Both the position numbers and the translations under genes were made by a program. A stretch of 64,000 nucleotides of DNA from Bidens hawaiensis (Eukaryota > Streptophyta > Magnoliopsida > Asterales > Asteraceae): contig JAIQDT010000167.1 of the NCBI GenBank assembly GCA_021521415.1, positions 2,176,501 through 2,240,500 on the forward strand. The letters are read 5' to 3'. The notes beneath the pieces are model-generated. The model ran no database searches. It was not told where the DNA came from and saw only the letters and a list, made by a program, of their open reading frames with translations. Below, in pieces: positions 1 to 13,268 of this stretch (within the stretch, counting starts at the first letter, position 1; each line of letters opens with the position of its first letter).

Positions 1-1805
1 TTCTTTAATGGACAAATACTTGCAAAATGACCTTTTATATGACATCCAAAGCAATACTTATTTTCCAACTAGTCTGTTTTGATTGTTTGACGGACTTTAA
101 CTTTTCAGATGATGAGGACGGAACAAAATCAGTTAATTTAACGTACGGAGCAAACAATGGATTCAAACCAATTTTTCTCTTTATAAAGTCCACATTTGGT
201 CCTCATGATAATGTCCTCGCCTCTTCATCCATCATGTTACCTTTTATGAAGTTATTTGGTGTGATGTTTTTCAAATTTACTTGATTAAGTATGTAACACC
301 AAACCGTCGTGTCACTATTACAGATATCAAATTAAAAACACAATCCAAAAATAAAAGAAAAATTCAAAGGAACCTAAGTCTTATTAAATTTACTTATATA
401 ACTGAAAATGAACAGGCTTCTAAAATCTTGCACTTTATTACTCTCTCTCATCACTAATTCCCCTAATTTCCCGGATCACCTGTCAACAATTAAAAAAAAC
501 AAACAACAAAAAAAATACGGTTGAGCCAAAAATTTGCCCGGTAACGGAAAGAACAACAGTACATTTTAAAGACGGACATGCATAAAGCAAAAATTCATAC
601 TGAACTGAAACTTAACTAAGTTGACACCAAAAACCTATTCGATTATAAACTAGGAACCAAAACCAAATCAGAAACAGATGCTTACCATAATCTGATACAC
701 GATCGGAACATAACGAAATGTATATATTAATATATTAAACCCTTGAATTTTGAAAATTTGTGAAAACACGTGGGTGGTTCTGTTGGAAACAAGGACCTAA
801 ACTTGATCATTATTTAAGAAAATTGTTATTTGAATTCAATTTTTGATTAGTTGATTGTGGCCTTGACATTGGTTTGACTATCCCTTTTGCCTGTAGTCTT
901 TTCTTTAATGGACAAATACTTGCAAAATGACCTTTTATATGACAAAAAAAAGCATACTTATTTTCCAACTAGTCTGTTTTGATTGTTTGACGGACTTTAA
1001 CTTTTTCAGATGATGAGGACGGAACAAAATCAGTTAATTTAACGTACGGAGCAACCAATGGATTCAAACCAATTTTTCTCTTTATAAACTCCATATTTGG
1101 TAATGTCCTCGCCTCTTCATCCATCATGTTACCTTTTATGAAGTTATTTGGTGTGAAGTTTTTCAATTTTACTTGATTAAGTGTGTAACACCCCAACCCA
1201 GAACAGGTTGTCGTGTCACTATTACAGATATCAAATTATAAACACAATCAAAAAATAAAAGAAAAATTCAAAGGAATCTAAGTCTTTTTTAATTTACTTA
1301 TATAACTGAAAATGAATATGCTTCTAAAATCTTGCACTTTATTACTCTCTCTCATCACTAATTCCCTTAATTTCCCGGATCACGTGTCAACAATTAAAAA
1401 AAACAAACAACAAAGAAAATACGGTTGAGCCAAAAATTTGCCCATTAACGGAAAGAACAACAGTACATTGTAAAGACGGACATGCATAAAGCAAAAATTC
1501 ACACTGAACTGAAACTTAACTAAGTTGACACCAAAAACCTATTCGAATATAAACTAGGAACCAACACCAAATCAGAAACAGATGCTTACCATAATCTAAT
1601 ACACGATCGGAAAATAACGAAATGTATATATAAGTATATTAAACCCTTGAATTTTGAAAATTTGTGAAAACCCGTGGGTGGTTCCGTTGGAAACTAGGAC
1701 CAAAACTTGATCGTTATTTAAGAAAATTGTTATTTGAATTCAATTTTTGATTAGTTGATTGTGGCCTTGACATTGGTTTGACTATCCCTTTTGCCTGTAG
1801 TCTTT

Positions 1806-4800
1806 TTCTTTAATGGACAAATACTTGCAAAATGACCTTTTATATGACAAAAAAAAGCATACTTATTTTCCAACTAGTCTGTTTTGATTGTTTGACGGAC
1901 TTTAACTTTTTCAGATGATGAGGACGGAACAAAATCAGTTAATTTAACGTACGGAGCAACCAATAGATTCAAACCAATTTTTCTCTTTATAAAGTCCATA
2001 TTTGGTAATGTCCTCGCCTCTTCATCCATCATGTTACCTTTTATGAAGTTATTTGGTGTGAAGTTTTTCAATTTTTCTTGATTAAGTGTGTAACACCCCA
2101 ACCCAGAACAGGTTGTCGTGTCACTATTACAGATATCAAATTAAAAACACAATCAAAAAATAAAAGAAAAATTCAAAGGAATCTAAGTCTTTTTTAGTTT
2201 ACTTATATAACTGAAAATGAATATGCTTCTAAAATCTTGCACTTTATTACTCTCTCTCATCACTAATTCCCTTAATTTCCCGGATCACATGTCAACAATT
2301 AAAAAAAACAAACAACAAAGAAAATACGGTTGAGCCAAAAATTTGCCCATTAACGGAAAGAACAACAGTACATTGTAAAGACGGACATGCATAAAGCAAA
2401 AATTCACACTGAACTGAAACTTAACTAAGTTGACACCAAAAACCTATTCGAATATAAACTAGGAACCAACACCAAATCAGAAACAGATGCTTACCATAAT
2501 CTAATACACGATCGGAAAATAACGAAATGTATATATAAGTATATTAAACCCTTGAATTTTGAAAATTTGTGAAAACCCGTGGGTGGTTCCGTTGGAAACG
2601 AGGACCAAAACTTGATCGTTATTTAAGAAAATTGTTATTTGAATTCAATTTTTGATTAGTTGATTGTGGCCTTGACATTGGTTTGACTATCCCTTTTGCC
2701 TGTAGACTTTTCTTTAATGGACAAATACTTGCAAAATGACCTTTTATATGACATCCAAAGCAATACTTATTTTCCAACTAGTCTGTTTTGATTGTTTGAC
2801 GGACTTTAACTTTTTCAGATGATGAGGACGGAACAAAATCAGTTAATTTAACGTACGGAGCAACCAATGGATTCAAACCAATTTTTCTCTTTATAAAGTC
2901 CATATTTGGTAATGTCCTCGCCTCTTCATCCATCATGTTACCTTTTATGAATTTATTTGGTGTGAAGTTTTTCAATTTTACTTGATTAAGTGTGTAACAC
3001 CCCAACCCAGAACAGGTTGTCGTGTCACTATTACAGATATCAAATTAAAAACACAATCCAAAAATAAAAGAAAAATTCAAAGGAATCTAAGTCTTTTTTA
3101 GTTTACTTATATAACTGAAAATGAATATGCTTCTAAAATCTTGCACTTTATTACTCTCTCTCATCACTAATTCCCTTAATTTCCCGGATCACATGTCAAC
3201 AATTAAAAAAAACAAACAACAAAGAAAATACGGTTGAGCCAAAAATTTGCCCATTAACGGAAAGAACAACAGTACATTGTAAAGACGGACATGCATAAAG
3301 CAAAAATTCACACTGAACTGAAACTTAACTAAGTTGACACCAAAAACCTATTCGAATATAAACTAGGAACCAACACCAAATCAGAAACAGATGCTTACCA
3401 TAATCTAATACACGATCGGAAAATAACGAAATGTATATATAAGTATATTAAACCCTTGAATTTTGAAAATTTGTGAAAACCCGTGGGTGGTTCCGTTGGA
3501 AACTAGGACCAAAACTTGATCGTTATTTAAGAAAATTGTTATTTGAATTCAATTTTTGATTAGTTGATTGTGGCCTTGACATTGGTTTGACTATCCCTTT
3601 TGCCTGTAGTCTTTTTCTTTAATGGACAAATACTTGCAAAATGACCTTTTATATGACAAAAAAAAGCATACTTATTTTCCAACTAGTCTGTTTTGATTGT
3701 TTGACGGACTTTAACTTTTTCAGATGATGAGGACGGAACAAAATCAGTTAATTTAACGTACGGAGCAACCAATAGATTCAAACCAATTTTTCTCTTTATA
3801 AAGTCCATATTTGGTAATGTCCTCGCCTCTTCATCCATCATGTTACCTTTTATGAAGTTATTTGGTGTGAAGTTTTTCAATTTTTCTTGATTAAGTGTGT
3901 AACACCCCAACCCAGAACAGGTTGTCGTGTCACTATTACAGATATCAAATTAAAAACACAATCAAAAAATAAAAGAAAAATTCAAAGGAATCTAAGTCTT
4001 TTTTAGTTTACTTATATAACTGAAAATGAATATGCTTCTAAAATCTTGCACTTTATTACTCTCTCTCATCACTAATTCCCTTAATTTCCCGGATCACATG
4101 TCAACAATTAAAAAAAACAAACAACAAAGAAAATACGGTTGAGCCAAAAATTTGCCCATTAACGGAAAGAACAACAGTACATTGTAAAGACGGACATGCA
4201 TAAAGCAAAAATTCACACTGAACTGAAACTTAACTAAGTTGACACCAAAAACCTATTCGAATATAAACTAGGAACCAACACCAAATCAGAAACAGATGCT
4301 TACCATAATCTAATACACGATCGGAAAATAACGAAATGTATATATAAGTATATTAAACCCTTGAATTTTGAAAATTTGTGAAAACCCGTGGGTGGTTCCG
4401 TTGGAAACGAGGACCAAAACTTGATCGTTATTTAAGAAAATTGTTATTTGAATTCAATTTTTGATTAGTTGATTGTGGCCTTGACATTGGTTTGACTATC
4501 CCTTTTGCCTGTAGACTTTTCTTTAATGGACAAATACTTGCAAAATGACCTTTTATATGACATCCAAAGCAATACTTATTTTCCAACTAGTCTGTTTTGA
4601 TTGTTTGACGGACTTTAACTTTTTCAGATGATGAGGACGGAACAAAATCAGTTAATTTAACGTACGGAGCAACCAATGGATTCAAACCAATTTTTCTCTT
4701 TATAAAGTCCATATTTGGTAATGTCCTCGCCTCTTCATCCATCATGTTACCTTTTATGAATTTATTTGGTGTGAAGTTTTTCAATTTTACTTGATTAAGT

Positions 4801-5422
4801 GTGTAACACCCCAACCCAGAACAGGTTGTCGTGTCACTATTACAGATATCAAATTAAAAACACAATCCAAAAATAAAAGAAAAATTCAAAGGAATCTAAG
4901 TCTTTTTTAGTTTACTTATATAACTGAAAATGAATATGCTTCTAAAATCTTGCACTTTATTACTCTCTCTCATCACTAATTCCCTTAATTTCCCGGATCA
5001 CATGTCAACAATTAAAAAAAACAAACAACAAAGAAAATACGGTTGAGCCAAAAATTTGCCCATTAACGGAAAGAACAACAGTACATTGTAAAGACGGACA
5101 TGCATAAAGCAAAAATTCACACTGAACTGAAACTTAACTAAGTTGACACCAAAAACCTATTCGAATATAAACTAGGAACCAACACCAAATCAGAAACAGA
5201 TGCTTACCATAATCTAATACACGATCGGAAAATAACGAAATGTATATATAAGTATATTAAACCCTTGAATTTTGAAAATTTGTGAAAACCCGTGGGTGGT
5301 TCCGTTGGAAACGAGGACCAAAACTTGATCGTTATTTAAGAAAATTGTTATTTGAATTCAATTTTTGATTAGTTGATTGTGGCCTTGACATTGGTTTGAC
5401 TATCCCTTTTGCCTGTAGACTT
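1806..5422. repeat. Higher-order A-B dimer inside the 904-bp array, present twice
   Basis: Units at 1806 and 3615 share private marks: an extra T in the run before TCTTTAATGG, AAAAAAAAGC where most units have ATCCAAAGC, and coding changes V-to-E and P-to-L in the relic frame. The units that follow each of them (2710 and 4519) share the other state, including an N-to-K change. So 1806-3614 and 3615-5422 are two copies of a ~1808-bp dimer. The unit at 901 has the poly-A mark but not the coding changes, so it is an earlier or recombinant form. Confidence 0.75.
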
Positions 5423-8400
5423 TTCTTTAATGGACAAATACTTGCAAAATGACCTTTTATATGACATCCAAAGCAATACTTATTTTCCAACTAGTCTGTT
5501 TTGATTGTTTGACGGACTTTAACTTTTTCAGATGATGAGGACGGAACAAAATCAGTTAATTTAACGTACGGAGCAACCAATGGATTCAAACCAATTTTTC
5601 TCTTTATAAAGTCCATATTTGGTAATGTCCTCGCCTCTTCATCCATCATGTTACCTTTTATGAATTTATTTGGTGTGAAGTTTTTCAATTTTACTTGATT
5701 AAATGTGTAACACCCCAACCCAGAACAGGTTGTCGGGTCACTATTACAGATATCAAATTAAAAACACAATCCAAAAATAAAAGAAAAATTCAAAGGAATC
5801 TAAGTCTTTTTTAGTTTACTTATATAACTGAAAATGAATATGCTTCTAAAATCTTGCACTTTATTACTCTCTCTCATCACTAATTCCCTTAATTTCCTGG
5901 ATCACATGTCAACAATTAAAAAAAACAAACAACAAAGAAAATACGGTTGAGCTAAAAATTTGCCCAGTAACGGAAAGAACAACAGTACATTGTAAAGACG
6001 GACATGCATAAAGCAAAAATTCACACTGAACTGAAACTTAACTAAGTTGACACCAAAAACCTATTCGAATATAAACTAGGAACCAACACCAAATCAGAAA
6101 CAGATGCTTACCATAATCTAATACACGATCGGAAAATAACGAAATGTATATATAAGTATATTAAACCCTTGAATTTTGAAAATTTGTGAAAACCCGTGGG
6201 TGGTTCCGTTGGAAACGAGGACCAAAACTTGATCGTTATTTAAGAAAATTGTTATTTGAATTCAATTTTTGATTAGTTGATTGTGGCCTTGACATTGGTT
6301 TAACTATCCCTTTTGCCTGTAGACTTTTCTTTAATGGACAAATACTTGCAAAATGACCTTTTATATGACATCCAAAGCAATACTTATTTTCCAACTAGTC
6401 TGTTTTGATTGTTTGACGAACTTTAACTTTTTCAGATGATGAGGACGGAACAAAATCAGTTAATTTAACGTACGGAGCAACCAATGGATTCAAACCAATT
6501 TTTCTCTTTATAAAGTCCATATTTGGTAATGTCCTCGCCTCTTCATCCATCATGTTACCTTTTATGAAGTTATTTGGTGTGAAGTTTTTCAATTTTACTT
6601 GATTAAGTGTGTAACACCCCAACCCAGAACAGGTTGTCGTGTCACTATTACAGATATCAAATTAAAAACACAATCCAAAAATAAAAGAAAAATTCAAAGG
6701 AATCTAAGTCTTTTTTAGTTTACTTATATAACTGAAAATGAATATGCTTCTAAAATCTTGCACTTTATAACTCTCTCTCATCACTAATTCCCTTAATTTC
6801 CCGGATCACATGTCAACAATTAAAAAAAACAAACAACAAAGAAAATACGGTTGAGCCAAAAATTTGCCCAGTAACGGAAAGAACAACAGTACATTGTAAA
6901 GACGGACATGCATAAAGCAAAAATTCACACTGAACTGAAACTTAACTAAGTTGACACCAAAAACCTATTCGAATATAAACTAGGAACCAACACCAAATCA
7001 GAAACAGATGCTTACCATAATCTTATACACGATCGGAAAATAACGAAGTGTATATATAAGTATATTAAACCCTTGAATTTTGAAAATTTGTGAAAACCCG
7101 TGGGTGGTTCCGTTGGAAACGAGGACCAAAACTTGATCGTTATTTAAGAAAATTGTTATTTGAATTCAATTTTTGATTAGTTGATTGTGGCCTTGACATT
7201 GGTTTGACAATCCCTTTTGCCTGTAGACTTTTCTTTAATGGACAACTACTTGCAAAATGACCTTTTATATGACATCCAAAGCAATACTTATTTTCCAACT
7301 AGTCTGTTTTGATTGTTTGACGGACTTTAACTTTTTCAGATGATGAGGACGGAACAAAATCAGTTAATTTAACGTACGGAGCAACCAATGGATTCAAACC
7401 AATTTTTCTCTTTATAAAGTCCATATTTGGTAATGTCCTAGCCTCTTCATCCATCATGTTACCTTTTATGAAGTTATTTGGTATGAAGTTTTTCAATTTT
7501 ACTTGATTAAGTGTGTAACACCCCAACCCAGAACAGGTTGTCGTGTCACTATTACAGATATCAAATTAAAAACACAATCCAAAAATAAAAGAAAAATTCA
7601 AAGGAACCTAAGTCTTATTAAATTTACTTATATAACTGAAAATGAATAGGCTTCTAAAATCTTGCACTTTATTACTCTCTCTCATCACTAATTCCCTTAA
7701 TTTCCCGGATCACATGTCAACAATTAAAAAAAACAAACAACAAAGAAAATACGGTTGAACCAAAAATTTGCCTAGTAACGGAAAGAACAACAGTACATTG
7801 TAAAGACGGACATGCATAAAGCAAAAATTCACACTGAACTGAAACTTAACTAAGTTGACACCAAAAACCTATTCGAATATAAACTAGGAACCAACACCAA
7901 ATCAGAAACAGATGCTTACCATAATCTAATACACGATCGGAAAATAACGAAATGTATATATAAGTATATTAAACCCTTGAATTTTGAAAATTTGTGAAAA
8001 CCCGTGGGTGGTTCCGTTGGAAACGAGGACCAAAACTTGATCGTTATTTAAGAAAATTGTTATTTGAATTCAATTTTTGATTAGTTGATTGTGGCTTTGA
8101 CATTGGTTTGACTATCCCTTTTGCCTGTAGACTTTTCTTTTAGGGACAAATACTTGCAAAATGACCTTTTATATGACATCCAAAGCAATATTTATTTTTC
8201 CAACTAGTCTGTTTTGATTGTTTGACGGACTTTAACTTTTTCAGATGATGAGGACGGAACAAAATCAGTTAATTTAACGTACGGAGCAACCAATGGATTC
8301 AAACCAATTTTTCTCTTTATAAAGTCCACATTTGGTCCTCTTGATAATGTCCTCGCCTCTTCATCCATCATGTTACCTTTTATGAAGTTATTTGGTGTGA

Positions 8401-8955
8401 AGTTTTTCAAATTTACTTGATTAAGTATGTAACACCCAACCCAGAACTGGTTGTCGTGTCACTAATACAAATATCAAATTAAAAACACAATCCAAAAATA
8501 AAAGAAAATTTCAAAGGAACCTAAGTCTTATTAAATTTACTTATATAACTGAAAATGAATAAGCTTCTAAAATCTTGCACTTTATTACTCTCTCTCATCA
8601 CTAATTCCCCTAATTTCCCGGATCACCTGTCAACAATTAAAAAACACACAACAAAGAAAATACGGTTGAGCCAAAAATTTTGCCTAGTAAAGGAAAGAAC
8701 AACACTACATTGTAAAGACGGACATGCATAAAGCAAAAAATCATACTGAACTGAAACTTAACTAATTTGACACCAAAAACCTATTCGAATATAAACTAGG
8801 AACCAACACCAAATCAGAAACATATGCTTACCATAATCTGATACACGATCGGAAAATAACGCAATGTATATATAAATATATTAAACCCTTGAATTTTGAA
8901 AATTTGTGAAAACTCGTGGGTGGTTCCGTTGGAAACAAGGACCAAAACTTGATCG

Positions 8956-9342
8956 TTATTTAAGAAAATTGTTATTTGAATTAAATTTTTGATTAGTTGA
9001 TTTTGGCCTCGACATTGGTTTGACTATCGCTTTTGCCTGTAGTCTTTTCTTTAATGGACAAATACTTGCAAAATGACCTTTTATAAGACATCTAAAGCAA
9101 TACTTATTTTTCAACGAGTCTGTTTTGATTGTTTGACGGACTTTAACTTTTTCAGATGATGAGGACGGAACAAAATCAGTTAATTTAACGTACAGAGCAA
9201 CCAATGGATTCAAACCAATTTTTCTCTTTATAAAGTCCACATTTGGTAATTTCCTCGCCTCTTCATCCATCATGTTACCTTTTATGAAGTTATTTGGTGT
9301 GAAGTTTTTCAATTTTACTTGATTAAGTGTGTAACACCCCAA
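8956..9342 (-). pseudogene. Zinc-knuckle (CCHC) gag-like fragment, readthrough copy 1
   Basis: A 128-codon frame in an outer satellite unit that lacks the TAG stop carried by most copies: the stop codon is TCG (Ser) here. The frame therefore runs into a CX2CX4HX4C zinc knuckle (CFRCLIKGHFASIC, about residues 82-95) followed by a lysine/arginine-rich tail (PLKKRLQAK). Such knuckles bind single-stranded nucleic acid and are typical of retrotransposon Gag, though plant cellular proteins also use them. No protease or RT follows. The true upstream start is missing because the frame runs into the LTR-like TGTAACACCC edge. It is probably a relic, kept only as part of the repeat. Confidence 0.6.
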
Positions 9343-9717
9343 CCCAGAACAGGTTGTCGTGTCACTATTACAAATATCAAATTAAAAACACAATCCAAAA
9401 ATAAAAGAAAAATTCAAAGGAATCTAAGTCTTATTAAGTTTACTTATATAACTGAAAATGAATAGGCTTCTAAAATCTTGCACTTTATTACTCTCTCTCA
9501 TCACTAATTCCCTTAATTTCCCGGATCACCTGTCAACAATTAAAAAAAACAAACAACAAAGAAAATACGGCTGAGCCAAAAATTTGCTCAGTAACGGAAA
9601 GAACAACAGTACATTGTAAAGACGGACATGCATAAAGCAAAAATTCACACTGAACTGAAACTTAACTAAGTTGACACCAAAAACCTATTCGAATATAAAC
9701 TAGGAACCAACACCAAA

Positions 9718-10230
9718 TCAAAAACAGATGCTTACCATAATCTGATACATGATCGGAACATAACGAAATGTATATATAAATATATTAAACCCTTGAATTT
9801 TGAAAATTTGTGAAAACCCGTGGGTGGTTCCGTTGGAAACGAGGACCAAAACTTGATCGTTATTTGAATTCAGTTTTTGATTAGTTGATTGTGGCCTTGA
9901 CATTGGTTTGACCATCCCTTTTGCCTGTAGTCTTTTCTTTAATGGACAAATGCTTGCAAAATGACCTTTTATATGACATCCAAAGCAATACTTATTTTCC
10001 AACGAGTCTGTTTTGATTGTTTGACGGACTTTAACTTTTTCAGATGATGAGTACGGAACAAAATCAGTTAATTTAACGTACGGGGCAACCAATGGATTCA
10101 AACCAATTTTTCTCTTTATAAAGTCCACATTTGGTAATGTCCTCGCCTCTTCATCCATCATATTACCTTTTATGAAGTTATTTGGTGTGAAGTTTTTCAA
10201 ATTTACTTGATTAAGTGTGTAACACCCCAA
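9718..10230 (-). pseudogene. Zinc-knuckle (CCHC) gag-like fragment, readthrough copy 2
   Basis: A 170-codon frame in the neighbouring unit, again without the common stop. The zinc knuckle CFGCHIKGHFASIC lies at about residues 82-95, followed by PLKKRLQAKG and an Asn-rich segment. After about residue 130 the frame drifts into a hydrophobic, Phe/Ile-rich tail from the AT-rich part of the unit, which is unlikely to be real protein. It differs from copy 1 by many substitutions, so these two units split before the central part of the array was homogenised. A third of the tail results from a local deletion (the 888-bp unit). Confidence 0.55.
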
Positions 10231-11588
10231 CCCAGAACAGGTTGTCGTGTCACTATTACAGATATCAAATTAAAAACACAATCCAAAAATAAAAGAAAAA
10301 TTCAAAGGAACCTAAGTCTTATTAAATTTACTTATATAACTGAAAAATGAATCGGCTTCTAAAATCTTGCACATTATTACTCTCTCTCATCACTAATTCC
10401 CCTAATTTCTCGGATAACATGTCAACAATTAAAAAAAACAAACAACAAAGAAAATACAGTTGAGCCAAAAATTTGCCCAGTAACGGAAAGAACAACAGTA
10501 CATTGTAAAGACGTACATGCGTAAAGCAAAAATTCATACTGAACTAAAACTTAACTAAGTTGACACCAAAAACCTATTCGAATATACACTCGGAACCAAC
10601 ACCAAATCAGAAACAGATGCTAACCATAATCTGATACACGATCGGAACATAACGAAATATGTATATAAATATATTAAACCCTTGAAATTTGAAAATTTGT
10701 GAAAACCCGTGGGTGGTTCCGTTGGAAACGAGGACCAAAACTTGATCGTTATTTAAGAAAATTGTTATTTGAATTCAATTTTTGATTAGTTGATTGTGGC
10801 CTTCACATTGGTTTGACTATCCCTTTTGCCTGTAGTCTTTTCTTTAATGGACAAATACTTGCAAAATGAACTTTTATATGACATCCAAAGCAATACTTAT
10901 TTTCCAACTAGTCTGTTTTGATTGTTTGACGGACTTTAACTTTTTCAGATGATGAGGACGGAACAAAATCACTTAATTTAACGTACGGAGCAACCAAGGG
11001 ATTCAAATCAATTTTTCTCTTTATAAAGTCCACATTTGGTCCTCTTGATAATGTCCTCGCCTCTTCATCCATCATGTTACCTTTTATGAAGTTATTTGGT
11101 GTGAAGTTTTTCAAATTTACTTGATTAAGTATGTAACACCCAACCCAGAACTGGTTGTCGTGTCACTATTACAGATATCAAATTAAAAACACAATCCAAA
11201 AATAAAAGAAAAATTCAAAGGAACCTAAGTCTTATTAAATTTACTTATATAACTGAAAATGAATAGGCTTCTAAAATCTTGCACTTTATTACTCTCTCTC
11301 ATCACTAATTCCCCTAATTTCCCGGATCACCTGTCAACAATTAAAAAAACACACAACAAAGAAAATACGGGTGAGCCAAAAATTTGCCCAGTAACGTAAA
11401 GAACAACACTACCTTGTAAAGACGGACATGCATAAAGCAAAAATTCAAACTGAACTTAAACTTAACTAAGTTGACACCAAAAACCTATTCGAATATAAAC
11501 TCGGAACCAACACCAAATCAGAAACAGATGCTTACCATAATCGGATACATGATCGGAACATAACGAAATGTATATATAAATATATTAA

Positions 11589-13268
11589 AGCATATCAGAA
11601 CTATAACAGAAGCATATACAGACACTAAACTACATGACCGTGATGTAATAATAATAAAATAAGTCGTGTAAACAGAAGCACCCTAAGCCAGAAACATAGG
11701 GGTACACAACTAGCTAGTCCATACACCTATGAGATGGCACGAGTGCCGTACACGCATTGTTCCATCCCCCAGAAATCAGAAGTTAGAAATCAAAACAAAA
11801 TTAGGATCGATCCATACGCCCATAAGTGGCCCTAATACTACACAAATACTAGTTAGAGACGTCGTGAACTTTAATTATGCACTGTCACGATAAGTTCCAT
11901 GTCGTTGACGCCCCAATGACAGGTCAGAAAATGCTTGGGTAATAGAGTACTAAGGCAAAAACCATATAACTTAACATAATCAAACAGGAACATGCGTGCA
12001 ATAAAAAGTACAAAATAAATAATCTATTGTATGCTATAAAAATATATTATATGATATAACTGAACTCAAAATATAACTGACGCCTAACAAAAATCCATAC
12101 TACAAAGTAACGAAATAGAGTCAATACTATAAGTAAACGAAACCAAAAACCGTACTAAAAAGTAACGGAATATAAGTAGTACAATGAGTGAAAGAAACCA
12201 TAAATCGTAAGCCAAAAGCAAAAAAGGCAACCCAACATCAATCGTCTTCACTAAATACCGGAACCTACAGTTTGATTACGTTCTGAATTATATATGGAAT
12301 TTAACCTATTTATTTGATATATTTGTTGATTGATATTTACGGCTATGTAAAAGTTTAAGGTGTTGAGATCTTGTTCAAAACATTCATTATTGGTAACTTA
12401 CTTGAAAATTCTTGCTTTAACCAATAGTGGCTTAGGATAATAAAACTAAGACTTCATTTAATCATTTATTTAGACACAATACTACTCGTTTAAATATTAC
12501 TACTCGTTTAAATATTTGGTCAGTAGATTTTAGTTGTTTTAATTAACAATTAAGTATTCTTTTTATATAAAATAGTGTAAATAACTTGTTTTTTTATCGT
12601 ATTGTCATATACAATTATGTATTATAACACCAATCAAAAATGACTTATGCTCTTATGAACTGTGATAAACTCCGAATTAGTTGGTTTAAACTTACTCCTT
12701 AATGGATTAACTAGTTCTAACTTAAGTCATTATATAAAGCGTACATAACTTATATGCTATGATAACCTTTATAAAATCATATTTGTGTATTCTTATAGTC
12801 ACAGTACAATATGATAACTTAGTTTGGGAATTCAGAAAAAAACGAAAATGAGACAGATGGAGCTGTTGGTTGGCAAAATCATATGGGAGTTTATAATATT
12901 CAACAAAAATCGGAGTCCACTTTAACAACTTACTCGCCGGAAACGCCTCTGTATTTTAAGAATCGTATTTTGCCGATTATACAAGAACGCGAACAAATAG
13001 CAGGGAGCAGAGCCATTACCTTAGTAGCCAAACAAGACCGAATATATTAAGAGTGAGAGCAAGAGCGATGAAAGAACAAGACGCGTGACGGTTCCTGATG
13101 CATGACAAGGCTGGTTCGTTGATAAAAAATAATAGCGAGGTGGTATGCAGCGGCGTCCTCCATAGAACATAAACCCGAGGTCAGATTGAAGGATTTTAAG
13201 AGTTGATTAGGGAGCGAGTTTTGTAACCAAATTAAGGGTTTGCAACCATTTAAAAAGTTTATTAAACA
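11589..13268. other. Non-coding AT-rich flank, probable retroelement LTR remainder
   Basis: At 11588/11589 the satellite sequence stops after TATATTAAA and unrelated DNA begins. No frame above about 70 codons is credible. The last unit carries the LTR-like edge TGTAACACCC at 11132, so 11132-13268 may be the body of the LTR whose end seeded the array. I could not find the other LTR boundary, a target-site duplication or a TATA box that settles this. Apart from AT-rich tracts I see no other structure. Confidence 0.35.

Larger units (their letters stand above)
969..11114 (-). pseudogene. Truncated zinc-knuckle gene fragments, one per satellite unit
   Basis: Ten units keep an open minus-strand stretch of 68-75 codons: 969-1196, 1874-2101, 2778-3005, 3683-3910, 4587-4814, 5491-5718, 6395-6622, 7299-7526, 8204-8410 and 10908-11114. 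The shared peptide has a basic, proline-containing start (NFTPNNFIKGN), an acidic DEEART segment, then FIKRKIGLNPLVAPYVKL and a serine-rich stretch. All end in TAG at the same codon directly before the zinc knuckle, so the stop was amplified with the array. The long form opens at TTG; the first ATG lies within MMDEEART. The 8204 and 10908 copies have nine extra bases (LSRGPN for LPN) and a one-base change near the start. There is no sign of an intact gene. The likely source is a gag-like protein, but this is uncertain. Confidence 0.7.
1..11588. repeat. Tandem array of ~904-bp units (13 copies)
   Basis: The phrase TTCTTTAATGGACAAATACT or a close variant recurs at 1, 901, 1806, 2710, 3615, 4519, 5423, 6327, 7231, 8135, 9047, 9935 and 10840. 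Spacing is 904-905 bp, except 900, 912 and 888 for three units. The last unit breaks off at 11588, and the first may continue left of the window. Units at 1806-8134 are almost identical, while those near both ends carry more substitutions and indels, as expected when unequal exchange homogenises the middle of an array. Each unit joins about 250 bp of minus-strand coding relic (CCHC zinc knuckle) to about 650 bp of AT-rich DNA beginning TGTAACACCC, a typical LTR edge. I infer a retrotransposon LTR/internal junction amplified into a satellite; the parent element is not identified. Confidence 0.95.
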
